Notes: a model not told the origin generated them from the sequence alone. A DNA stretch of 6,330 nt from an uncultured Clostridia bacterium (GCA_947589635.1 CANQCC010000083.1:1-6330), one strand, 5' to 3'. Positions 1 through 5,684 are shown, counted from the stretch's first letter. A program made the numbers and translations.

Positions 1-27
1 GTAGCGAGTTTTATGGGGTGATATATA

Positions 28-61
28 GGGGGAGGCTCCGCGCTTTGCGCGGTGGTGGGGG
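28..61. repeat. GC-rich REP-like palindrome
   Basis: A run of G, then a perfect 6-bp hairpin (CCGCGC-TTT-GCGCGG, 38-52), then another G-rich stretch ending at 61. The hairpin sits in an otherwise AT-rich non-coding segment with no gene around it. It resembles the short extragenic palindromes dispersed in many Clostridia genomes. Whether it is repeated elsewhere cannot be seen here. No T-run follows on either strand, so it is unlikely to be a terminator. Confidence 0.4.
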
Positions 62-114
62 TCACATAATAAAAGCAGCTCAGAAAATACTGCCGTAAAA
101 ATAAAGACATTCCA

Positions 115-136
115 TATGAGTTACGCAAAACTCATA
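115..136. repeat. 8-bp inverted repeat downstream of the 225-884 operon
   Basis: TATGAGTT at 115-122 and AACTCATA at 129-136 form a perfect 8-bp stem with a 6-base loop. It lies just beyond the likely terminator at 154-176 on the minus strand. It could be a secondary transcript-end hairpin, since the minus strand is T-rich about 10 bases further on, or an incidental structure. Confidence 0.35.
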
Positions 137-153
137 CAAACTTTTATACGCTT

Positions 154-176
154 AAAAAAGTGCGGCGAGCGCCCAC
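154..176 (-). terminator. Intrinsic terminator of the hydrolase/4-TM operon
   Basis: On the minus strand, GTG-GGC, a GCTC loop and GCC-(G)-CAC form a GC-rich stem with one bulged base (160-176), followed directly by six T (159 down to 154). It lies about 49 bases after the stop codon of the 225-884 gene, so it most likely ends the two-gene transcript starting near 1870. An outer A6/T6 pairing (154-161 with 188-195) also puts a T-run on the plus strand, so it could work in both directions. Confidence 0.75.
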
Positions 177-224
177 ATCATAACGCTACTTTTTTATGGA
201 ATAAAAATAATATATTATTAAAAC

Positions 225-884
225 TTAATCGTTATATCTCTTTTCGGCGAGCTTTTGGCGGACGGATTTTTTCTTTTTTTTGCCGTCAACATAGCGCGCC
301 AGATTCACTTTATAACCCTTGGAAACGCGGCTGCGCTCTATCCTTGCGGCGAGCAGAGTAAAGCGAAGCGCAAGTTGCACGACCGCCACAAGCAGCGTAA
401 ATATCATAAACATCAGCTTTGGCAAGTCAAAGATGTTTTCGGCGATCCCGACAAGTTCCACCACGGCGAGCGCGACAAGCACTATCGACATCAGCGGCTT
501 AAGAATTTTCAGCGCGGTTTTGATGCCTTTGACGTTTTTTTTGCCGTCCTTAGGGTTGCTCAGCGCCGCCGCCGCAAGCCCTATAAAAACGCCGATGTAC
601 AGCACGAGTATCGCGATAAGCACATAGGCTATGGTGCTATCCACCCACCGCTTGGCAAGCAGCGTGCAGGTGGACGCGATGACGTATATCGTCGTCACGA
701 TGGTCCATATCACGCTGAGCAAAGTCAGGCGGGACACTTTTTTGTCCTGCTCGATGACCTGCCGCCTTGCAAGTTCTATCTCCTCTTCGGAGTATTTTTC
801 GCGGTCTATGACGTCTTTTTCCTCATATTCCCGCGGGATGTAGGATGGTTTTTTCTTTGCCATAATTTCACGCGAGGGCCGCAT
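225..884 (-). CDS. Four-helix membrane protein with Lys-rich C-terminus, function unknown
   Basis: Family not recognised. From the ATG at 884 it is 219 residues. In numbering from the second Met (start at 863, 212 residues), the first 45 residues are charged and hydrophilic with a helical Glu/Arg stretch (about 25-45). Four hydrophobic spans follow at about 46-69, 77-101, 120-140 and 146-172, with a short Lys/Asp-rich loop at 102-119. The tail has five consecutive lysines (about 195-199) and is strongly basic, so both termini are probably cytoplasmic. The start at 884 has a GAGGG Shine-Dalgarno 6 bases upstream. The Met at 863 begins MAKKK, like a natural N-terminus, but has only a weak site. 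The gene is second behind the alpha/beta hydrolase, 48 bases after its stop, with a terminator downstream, so co-transcription is likely. It may be a membrane partner of that enzyme (inference). Confidence is high for a real gene and low for any function. Confidence 0.85.
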   Translation of the reverse strand: MRPSREIMAKKKPSYIPREYEEKDVIDREKYSEEEIELARRQVIEQDKKVSRLTLLSVIWTIVTTIYVIASTCTLLAKRWVDSTIAYVLIAILVLYIGVFIGLAAAALSNPKDGKKNVKGIKTALKILKPLMSIVLVALAVVELVGIAENIFDLPKLMFMIFTLLVAVVQLALRFTLLAARIERSRVSKGYKVNLARYVDGKKKKKSVRQKLAEKRYND

Positions 885-896
885 GAGCGACCCTCG
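873..896 (-). promoter_or_regulatory. Hairpin enclosing the SD and start of the 225-884 gene
   Basis: In the minus-strand RNA, CGAGGGTCGC (896-887) pairs with GCGGCCCTCG (882-873) through 10 pairs, one of them a G-U, closing a 4-base loop. The GAGGG ribosome binding site lies in the 5' arm and the ATG at 884-882 straddles the loop edge. The G-U pair exists only in the minus-strand RNA, which fits a functional structure on that transcript. It could hold back translation of the downstream gene, or be an intercistronic processing or stability hairpin. If it blocks the first ATG, the Met at 863 just beyond the stem becomes the alternative start. Confidence 0.45.
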
Positions 897-932
897 TACA
901 GTTTGTTTGACTTTATGTTTTCGCCTTTATTT

Positions 933-1847
933 TCAGATCTGCTTTTCTGCGACGCGGCGCAGGAAGTCCTCGGTCAGCTTGACGTTTTCTTTCGCGGCGC
1001 CCTTTGTCCAGTTGAGAGGATAGGTGTGATTGTCAAAGAACTTCGTGGAGTGATGCTCCTCAACATGCACGCCGAGGCCGTTGAGCTTTTCGATGAGCTT
1101 TTGTCCCTGCCCCTTGCAGAAGATGTCCTTTTCCGCATAGGTGATGAAGGAGATGGGGAAGGTTTCGTCCACAAAATCATAGGGCGCAAGCACGTCGTGA
1201 TACTCGTACTCCTCAAGCCCCTTGATGTGCACGCCGCTGAAATCGTACAATATCCTGTCCGTAAGTCTGAAGGGCAGCTTCTTGCTGAGCGCCTCGTTCA
1301 GGTCGTAAATGCCGCAATTGAGCATGCTCGCGCGGAACTTGAGGTCGGTTGAAACGCCAAACCTCTCCTGCAAGTCCTTATTGGTTGCCACGCAGGCGAG
1401 CATAGCGCTGTAATATCCGCCCGCGCTGTCGCCCGAAACGCACATGTTGTCAAGGTCGAGATTGTACTTTTCCGCATTCTCGCCCACCCAGTTGAGCGCC
1501 TTGACAAGGTGCTGTATGCCAAGCGGGAACTTCTCTTCGGGGCCGAGCGCATAGTCGACGTTGACCACAAAGTAGCCCATATTCGCGACCCATTTCGCAA
1601 GTCCGCGCCTGTGGCACTTGTCGCCCGCGACGAACCCGCCGCCGTGTATCTCGAAAAATACGGGGTATTTGGAGTCGTCTTCGCGCTTGATGTAGATTAT
1701 GTCAAGTTTTTCGTTTGGCGTCTCGCCGTACGCGATATCCTTCTCTTCCTCAAATGCCACGTCCTTGAACTTGAGCATCTTTTTTTCGTTCTGGGACTTG
1801 TCGAACATCTTGTCGATTGCTACAAACAAAAATTTTGCAAGCGTCAT
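933..1847 (-). CDS. Alpha/beta hydrolase (HSL / BD-FAE-like esterase-lipase)
   Basis: A serine hydrolase probably acting on a carboxylic ester; the substrate is unknown. Numbered from the upstream ATG at 1865, HGGG (74-77) is the oxyanion-hole motif of hormone-sensitive-lipase-like enzymes and GDSAGG (145-150) carries nucleophile Ser147. Asp247 (in AEKD) and His280 (in DNH) are spaced to complete the triad. The core DIIYIKRED...YPVFFEIHGGGF is typical of Abhydrolase_3/BD-FAE family members, and the length of about 304 residues is normal. No signal peptide is seen; the hydrophobic N-terminal LAKFLFVAI is short, so a cytoplasmic enzyme is likely. I prefer the start at 1847 (MTLAKF) because GGAG at 1859-1856 lies 8 bases upstream. 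The ATG at 1865 has no ribosome binding site and sits only a few bases from the predicted transcription start. It is first in an operon with the four-helix membrane protein. Confidence 0.93.
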   Translation of the reverse strand: MTLAKFLFVAIDKMFDKSQNEKKMLKFKDVAFEEEKDIAYGETPNEKLDIIYIKREDDSKYPVFFEIHGGGFVAGDKCHRRGLAKWVANMGYFVVNVDYALGPEEKFPLGIQHLVKALNWVGENAEKYNLDLDNMCVSGDSAGGYYSAMLACVATNKDLQERFGVSTDLKFRASMLNCGIYDLNEALSKKLPFRLTDRILYDFSGVHIKGLEEYEYHDVLAPYDFVDETFPISFITYAEKDIFCKGQGQKLIEKLNGLGVHVEEHHSTKFFDNHTYPLNWTKGAAKENVKLTEDFLRRVAEKQI

Positions 1848-1877
1848 AGTTTCATCTCCGCACATTATATTGATATG

Positions 1878-1906
1878 ATTTTAGCACAATGTTTTTCTCT
1901 TTTCAA
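1878..1906 (-). promoter_or_regulatory. SigA-type extended -10 promoter of the hydrolase operon
   Basis: On the minus strand, TTGAAA (1906-1901), a 17-base spacer and TAAAAT (1883-1878), with TGC just before the -10 (extended -10). Initiation would fall near 1871-1869, giving a leader of about 20 bases to the ATG at 1847 with its GGAG site. This supports the shorter gene start. It lies downstream of the previous operon's terminator, so the hydrolase operon is an independent unit. Confidence 0.72.
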
Positions 1907-1942
1907 GAGAAATTCCCATTTTGCGAAGCAAATTGCCATTTT
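1894..1942 (-). promoter_or_regulatory. Candidate operator: palindrome on -35 plus two 20-bp-phased direct repeats
   Basis: TTTCTCTT-TTC-AAGAGAAA (1894-1912) is a perfect 8-bp-arm palindrome covering the -35 box at 1901-1906. Next to it, AAATTCCCATTTT (1910-1922) and AAATTGCCATTTT (1930-1942) are 13-bp direct repeats with one mismatch, exactly 20 bases apart, about two helical turns. Such an arrangement suits a dimeric regulator, perhaps a repressor on the palindrome or an activator on the upstream repeats. No regulator gene lies in the window, and AT-rich spacers can produce such patterns by chance. Confidence 0.4.
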
Positions 1943-1976
1943 TGTAAAAATTTTATTGCCCGCCCCGTCTTTTCGC

Positions 1977-2001
1977 AAAAAAACAGGAGCCGAAGCTCCT
2001 G
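1977..2001 (-). terminator. Intrinsic terminator of the membrane protein/acyltransferase operon
   Basis: On the minus strand, CAGGAGC-TTCG-GCTCCTG (2001-1984) is a perfect 7-bp stem with the very stable TTCG tetraloop, followed directly by seven T (1983-1977). It lies about 30 bases beyond the acyltransferase stop codon. This is the clearest terminator in the window and separates the two minus-strand operons. Confidence 0.93.
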
Positions 2002-2030
2002 AAATCGCGTTCCGAAGTTGCGGGAGGTCA

Positions 2031-3335
2031 TCATATCGCGATAAATTCCGCAAGATATTTTTCTATAAGGTCGAAATATCTGTTTGCGACGGCGACGTCC
2101 TCCTCGCTTCCACGTATCGCGGTGGAAAGCGTCATCCTGCCAAGCAGCGTGGTCACGGACATCAAAAAGAATGGTTTATATTTTGTCGCGCCCGAAATAA
2201 AGCCGTCCTTGAGGGTAAGCCCGTCAAATTGCAGCCTTCTGTCGTCAAGCAGCCCCATATTGCTTACCGCAAGCAGCGGATTGTCATATCCCTTCTTTAT
2301 CGCAAATTCCGCAATGTCGTGCGGGAAGATGGTGTATGCAAGTTTGAGCAGTGGCAGCGAATACAGCCCCATAAACTTGTCGCGCTTGAAGGTTTTCATG
2401 GATCTTATCACATTGACCACGGTGTCCTCCATGGTCTGTCCCCTCTCGAGCGTGCGGCACGCAAGCCACGCCGTATGGTTGGTGAGCCCGCCGTTTGCGC
2501 CGCCCTCCTCGATGTGCTTGCGAAGGTCTATAGCGCAAGAGACCGTAAGGCTGTCGTCGTCTTTAAGCCCGCACAATTCGTAAAGGGCGCGGAAAGTGAT
2601 CGCCATAAGCGCGTCGTTGACGGTTATGCCAAGCCGCTTTGCCACGCCACGCATTGCGGAAAAATCCTCCTCCGCTATCACGCGTTTCACTATGCGGTTG
2701 CAGTCCTCTTCTTTGCCCTCCGTCCAAGGGAAGGCGACGTGATCCTTGCTTTTGGAGACGTTTTTATAAAGCCCTCTCGCGTGCTTAAGGTCCTCGCCCT
2801 CAAATTTTGAATACACCTGGTCGAAACTTCTCGAGCCGGACTTCATACCTATTGCGTCGTAATCTTTATGCTTAAGGCGGTTATAGTTTTCGCAAAGCGT
2901 AGCGATAAAATATTTGAGGTCGCCTCCGTCCATGCACATGTGATTCACCCTCAGCGCAAGCACGCTCTTCACGCCCTCGCCGACGCGCTGCTCGAACACG
3001 GATATCTTTATCTGCACGTTGTTGTCGTAAGGAATTGTCCCCGACAAAAATACGTCCGCGTCCCTGTCCGCGTCGTCGCTCTCGCTTACGGTCAGGATGT
3101 CGTCTATGGTGTAATTCTCCTGCTGCCAGTAGGGCTCGAGCACGGTGGTGTTGAAAGAGGAGTGCAACACGGGCGCCCTTTCGACTGCGTATACAATCAC
3201 CTGCTTAAGCGTATCGACGTCCAGCTTGCCGTCATAGACAAGCTTTAAGTGCACCATGCGGTCATAATAGTTGCGGAACAAAAATTGCATTCTGTCCCAC
3301 ATCTCTGCTTTAAGTCTTTTTTGAGAAACAGGCAT
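2031..3335 (-). CDS. Condensation-domain / alcohol acetyltransferase-like acyltransferase
   Basis: A stand-alone member of the CoA-dependent acyltransferase fold shared by NRPS condensation domains, PapA5 and alcohol acetyltransferases. It probably transfers an acyl group from a thioester to a hydroxyl or amine; donor and acceptor are unknown. The 434 residues are typical for a single domain. The catalytic HxxxDG motif is HMCMDG at 132-137 (His132 as general base, Asp136 structural). The N-terminal part (LVYDGKLDVDTLKQV, then RAPVLHSSF) matches the usual first lobe. In the second lobe, VSNMG at 357-361 occupies the place of the DFGWG motif; SNxG variants are seen in non-NRPS members. No carrier or adenylation domain is present and no signal peptide is seen. 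The start at 3335 has AGGGG 5 bases upstream. It follows the six-helix membrane protein by 43 bases, so the two are probably co-transcribed and may cooperate at the membrane (inference). Confidence 0.9.
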   Translation of the reverse strand: MPVSQKRLKAEMWDRMQFLFRNYYDRMVHLKLVYDGKLDVDTLKQVIVYAVERAPVLHSSFNTTVLEPYWQQENYTIDDILTVSESDDADRDADVFLSGTIPYDNNVQIKISVFEQRVGEGVKSVLALRVNHMCMDGGDLKYFIATLCENYNRLKHKDYDAIGMKSGSRSFDQVYSKFEGEDLKHARGLYKNVSKSKDHVAFPWTEGKEEDCNRIVKRVIAEEDFSAMRGVAKRLGITVNDALMAITFRALYELCGLKDDDSLTVSCAIDLRKHIEEGGANGGLTNHTAWLACRTLERGQTMEDTVVNVIRSMKTFKRDKFMGLYSLPLLKLAYTIFPHDIAEFAIKKGYDNPLLAVSNMGLLDDRRLQFDGLTLKDGFISGATKYKPFFLMSVTTLLGRMTLSTAIRGSEEDVAVANRYFDLIEKYLAEFIAI

Positions 3336-3378
3336 TTTAACCCCTCGTTTTACGCATATAAAGTGCGGATATCGCCGT

Positions 3379-4290
3379 TTAATCGTCCCAGCTTGTCCAA
3401 TACTTTTCGTCCGTTTCCTTTTCGGACGCGATCTTTTGGCCGTCGCGTTTTCTTCTTATTGCGACTGCCACGGAGATCTCGATCATGGCGACTATCACGC
3501 CGCCGAGGCACAATATCCAGCCCGGATGCCATATGCTCGCGATACCCGTCATGGACAACGATATGCCAAGGATGACGTACAGCATCACGCAAAAGATCTC
3601 CGCAAAAATCGGAAGTTCGATCCATCTCGCCTTGCTTGAAAACATAAAGGATATTACCGTATCCGCCCCTACTATCAGGGCGACCATGGCAAGGAAAGTC
3701 ATCCAACTTCCTTTGACGGAAAACACAATTTGCAAAAGCAGGAAAATAAATACCGACGCAAGCGTCTCTATGATCGCGACGAGTATGCGCACAGGCAAAA
3801 TTTTGCGCTTTTTGAGAAGTTTCAAAACGCCTACCGCCATCACGAAACTCCCGCCTGCAAATATGCCTCCTACCATGATAAGCCAGGTAGGATGCCATCT
3901 GCCCGTCATCGCGCCCACTATGACGTAAACTATCGCAAGCAGCGCGGTGAGAGCTATGGCGACTATCGCGTCAAAAGACAACCGCCTCTTCAGGTTTTTG
4001 CTCTTGTCCTTGCGGGTCTCGAACTCCGCAAGGCGGCTCTCCATGTCCCCAAGTCCGTCTATGACCGTTTTGTATATCAGGTCGCAATCGCGTATGCCGC
4101 GAATATACAACTCCTGCGAGCGATCGAGCATATCGACAAGCGTCTGCTTGCGAAGCTCCATAGCGTCTTTGGTGGGCGCTATCTGCCTGAACGCCCCCTC
4201 GAGATATTGTTTGTACATGGGCTTGAGTTTTTGTTGCAACAGCTCCTGCTCGCTTACAGGCGCCGTCTGCCCTCCGCCAAGTTCTGCCAT
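3379..4290 (-). CDS. Six-helix membrane protein with duplicated WHPxW helix pair, function unknown
   Basis: A 303-residue integral membrane protein. Residues 1-105 are hydrophilic, helical and charged, presumably cytoplasmic. Six hydrophobic spans follow at about 107-127, 135-156, 168-190, 195-215, 228-248 and 257-278, then a short charged tail rich in Lys, Glu and Asp. The first and last helix pairs are related: MTG then WHPTWLIMVGG (128-142) matches MTG then WHPGWILCLGG (247-264), and each pair ends in a basic cluster (KKRK at 160-163, RRKR at 279-282). This implies an internal duplication of a two-helix unit with two extra helices between. No transporter or enzyme motif is recognised. The start at 4290 has GGAGG with 5-base spacing. 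It is first in an operon with the acyltransferase; from memory, DUF6320-like membrane proteins lie beside similar acyltransferases and hydrolases in Clostridia, but this protein lacks an N-terminal zinc ribbon and I cannot confirm membership. Confidence 0.9.
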   Translation of the reverse strand: MAELGGGQTAPVSEQELLQQKLKPMYKQYLEGAFRQIAPTKDAMELRKQTLVDMLDRSQELYIRGIRDCDLIYKTVIDGLGDMESRLAEFETRKDKSKNLKRRLSFDAIVAIALTALLAIVYVIVGAMTGRWHPTWLIMVGGIFAGGSFVMAVGVLKLLKKRKILPVRILVAIIETLASVFIFLLLQIVFSVKGSWMTFLAMVALIVGADTVISFMFSSKARWIELPIFAEIFCVMLYVILGISLSMTGIASIWHPGWILCLGGVIVAMIEISVAVAIRRKRDGQKIASEKETDEKYWTSWDD

Positions 4291-4565
4291 ATCGACCTCC
4301 GTACTTTTATCAAATACACGCGCGAGGCGGCAAAAGGTTACAGCCCAAAGCCGCGCTCCTTCCGCTTTTCATAAGTATATATCACTTCGCCACACTTTGT
4401 AAACCGTCCCCGCCTAACTTTTCTCTCCCCTTGCGATTTCATCCCTTTCAACATTGCCTTCCCCGCCTTCACGCATCATTCGGATTTATATTTGTGCGTT
4501 TCAAAGGCTTTAAGTCTGCTCTTGTATTTCGCGCATTTCTAAGTCATTTTGGTTTAAATTATGTA
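4291..4565. other. Intergenic region between the collagen-like gene and the acyltransferase operon
   Basis: Apart from the promoter at 4374-4403, no established gene is seen. The minus strand around 4405-4470 is purine-rich and carries AGGCGGGGA twice. A 38-codon minus-strand frame (4338-4454) starts ATG-TTG-AAA behind a GGGGAAGG stretch and encodes a strongly basic peptide. It would overlap the promoter, and I do not call it as a gene. Confidence 0.5.
4374..4403 (-). promoter_or_regulatory. Likely SigA-type promoter of the membrane protein/acyltransferase operon
   Basis: On the minus strand, TTTACA (4403-4398), an 18-base spacer and TATACT (4379-4374). Transcription would begin near 4367, giving a leader of about 75 bases to the ATG at 4290. 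A -10 shifted by 2 bases (TATATA, 16-base spacer) is an equally possible reading. Confidence 0.5.
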
Positions 4566-4588
4566 ATACGCGGCGAAGGGCCGCGTAT
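4566..4588 (-). terminator. Hairpin terminator just after the collagen-like gene
   Basis: ATACGCGGC (4566-4574) and GCCGCGTAT (4580-4588) form a perfect 9-bp stem with a 5-base loop, starting 4 bases after the stop codon at 4593. On the minus strand the 3' side continues TACATAATTTAAAC, AT-rich but without a solid T-run. It is therefore a weaker intrinsic terminator than the one at 1977-2001, or a 3' stability hairpin. Confidence 0.6.
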
Positions 4589-4592
4589 GTCG

Positions 4593-5420
4593 TCAGGCTA
4601 TGCGTACTGCTGTAAGGTATGCGCTTGAAAGGTCCACCGCCTGCGCCGTCTGGTTGTAGATGGATATGGACGTCTGAGCCGTCGCCGAGTACAACAAGGT
4701 CTTGCTGACGTTGCCGGGAGTCGCCGCGCCTGCCGTATCCGTGACGATCTCGCCGTCTACGGCCGCACCGTTCGCGTACAGTTGCACTGACAGCGAAGTC
4801 CCCGTCGGGTTGGTCCCCGTCGCGCCGAAGCTGATAAGATACGTGCCCACGGGCAGGGTTATCGCGTTGTCCTCAAGCGCCAGCGAGGATCCCGCGATAG
4901 TCGCGCCCTGCATGAGAGGAATTATTGAATTTGCCTCTACGGTCTGGGCGCCGTCCCTCACATACATCGAGTCCGTCGTGATGGGATCCGGGACGCCAAA
5001 CGTGAAGTTGAACACCGTCTCCGTGCTCGGTCCGCTTGTCGTGACGGTCACGGTAGGCTCGGCTCCCGCGGGAAGTTCCGTCACCGTTGCCACAGGAGTA
5101 CCCACTCCCGCCGCTTCGCCCGCGGGTCCCTGAGCGCCGGTAGCTCCCGTCTCGCCCTGAATACCTTGCGGCCCCTGAGGCCCGGTTGCGCCTGCGGGGA
5201 TGCCGAAGTCAAAAGCGAATACCGTCGCCGTGTTCGGCCCGCTTGCAGATACAGACACTGTGGGAGTTGAGCCTGCGGGAAGTTCCGTCGCAGTGGCTGT
5301 TGGAGTGCCGAATCCGGCCGCTTCTCCGTCCGCGCCGGCAGGACCGGCTACGCCCTGAGGCCCCTGAGGGCCTTGCGGACCTGTTGCTCCGGCGGGACCC
5401 TGAGGACCTTGCGCGCCCAT
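4593..5420 (-). CDS. Collagen-like surface protein with BclA-like C-terminal domain, 5' end unclear
   Basis: Probably an exported cell- or spore-surface protein. From the ATG at 5420 it has 275 residues. Gly-X-Y triplets rich in GPQ and GAT occupy about 2-32 and 77-101. Each segment is followed by a 43-residue Thr/Val-rich module (about 33-75 and 102-144) with ELPAG, SGP and a closing FGIP or FGVP, repeated with a 69-residue period. Residues 145-275, including a YVRDGAQ start, PVGTYLISFGATG and AYLTAVRIA, look like the C1q/TNF-type jellyroll of BclA-like proteins. The start is doubtful: there is no ribosome binding site, and the triplets continue upstream in frame (SVGPAGPM) for about 10 codons until a TAA at 5451-5453, with no start codon between. 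The N-terminus is therefore missing, frameshifted or lost in a rearrangement. GC-rich codons match the genes to its left. It could also be a prophage fibre-type protein, as these use similar FGIP linkers, but no phage genes are nearby. Confidence 0.78.
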   Translation of the reverse strand: MGAQGPQGPAGATGPQGPQGPQGVAGPAGADGEAAGFGTPTATATELPAGSTPTVSVSASGPNTATVFAFDFGIPAGATGPQGPQGIQGETGATGAQGPAGEAAGVGTPVATVTELPAGAEPTVTVTTSGPSTETVFNFTFGVPDPITTDSMYVRDGAQTVEANSIIPLMQGATIAGSSLALEDNAITLPVGTYLISFGATGTNPTGTSLSVQLYANGAAVDGEIVTDTAGAATPGNVSKTLLYSATAQTSISIYNQTAQAVDLSSAYLTAVRIA

Positions 5421-5446
5421 TGGACCGGCGGGACCGACAGAACAAG

Positions 5447-5497
5447 TGCTTTAAGGGAAAATCAAAGCAAGAAGTTATAGCAAAAGCAAGTTCTTGA
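5447..5497 (+). other. Orphan C-terminal coding tail (possible gene remnant)
   Basis: Reading plus-strand codons to the TGA at 5495-5497 gives CFKGKSKQEVIAKASS, a plausible hydrophilic C-terminus. A terminator hairpin with a T7 run overlaps and follows it. Upstream of about 5447 the same frame is only the antisense of collagen triplets, so no intact gene exists. It could be the end of a plus-strand gene cut off by recombination, or coincidence. The antisense frame here is also open (5444-5502, from a GTG) and could instead be a displaced leader of the collagen-like protein. Confidence 0.3.
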
Positions 5498-5521
5498 ACC
5501 ACCGCCGAGCTTGCTTTTTTT
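5482..5521 (+). terminator. Plus-strand intrinsic terminator without an intact upstream gene
   Basis: AAAAGCAAG (5482-5490) pairs with CTTGCTTTT (5510-5518). The plus-strand RNA adds U-G, U-A and C-G pairs inside, giving about 12 pairs and a 13-base loop, and the stem runs into T7 (5515-5521). The inner U-G pair would be A-C on the minus strand, and the longest T-run is on plus, so plus orientation is favoured. No complete plus-strand gene ends here. Confidence 0.6.
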
Positions 5522-5636
5522 GTTGCCGCCTTTTGCGTATTACCCCACTAAACAGTAGCATTTTTCGCTCTTCCGTCCTCGTTTTGACCGCGCAAATTTT
5601 GCTGAATTTTCACAACTTTTTCATCTCAATTTTTAT

Positions 5637-5673
5637 AGAGTCTAAAAAATAAAATTAACCCTATTTAGACTCT
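5637..5673. repeat. 10-bp perfect inverted repeat upstream of the 5743 gene
   Basis: AGAGTCTAAA (5637-5646) and TTTAGACTCT (5664-5673) are perfect inverted copies separated by 17 AT-rich bases, ending 11 bases before the -35 box. Neither side carries a proper T-run. An operator or a recombinase/attachment-type site fits as well as a weak terminator. Confidence 0.55.
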
Positions 5674-5684
5674 GCCTCAATCGC

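Noticed and set aside
255..1352. Long plus-strand open frame antisense to the four-helix protein and the hydrolase
   Set aside because: It spans two minus-strand genes and their intergenic gap, is rich in His/Arg as antisense frames are, has no ribosome binding site, and the opposite strand carries clear family motifs.
1509..2810. 433-codon plus-strand open frame
   Set aside because: It crosses the hydrolase start, its promoter and the terminator, and it is antisense to both motif-bearing enzymes. It is an artefact of GC-biased codon use.
3730..4374. Plus-strand open frame antisense to the six-helix membrane protein
   Set aside because: There is no initiation signal or recognisable protein character. 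The minus-strand gene has a strong GGAGG site and regular membrane spans.
5186..5497. Complete plus-strand gene ending at the 5497 stop
   Set aside because: All but the last 17 or so codons are antisense of collagen triplets (Arg/Leu/Asp-rich). Only the short tail and the terminator look meaningful.
5500..5530. T-box or tRNA-like element on the minus strand (GGCGGTGGTTCAAGAAC)
   Set aside because: The T-box consensus is not matched, and the GGTGG and following bases do not pair to form a T-arm. No tRNA can be folded.
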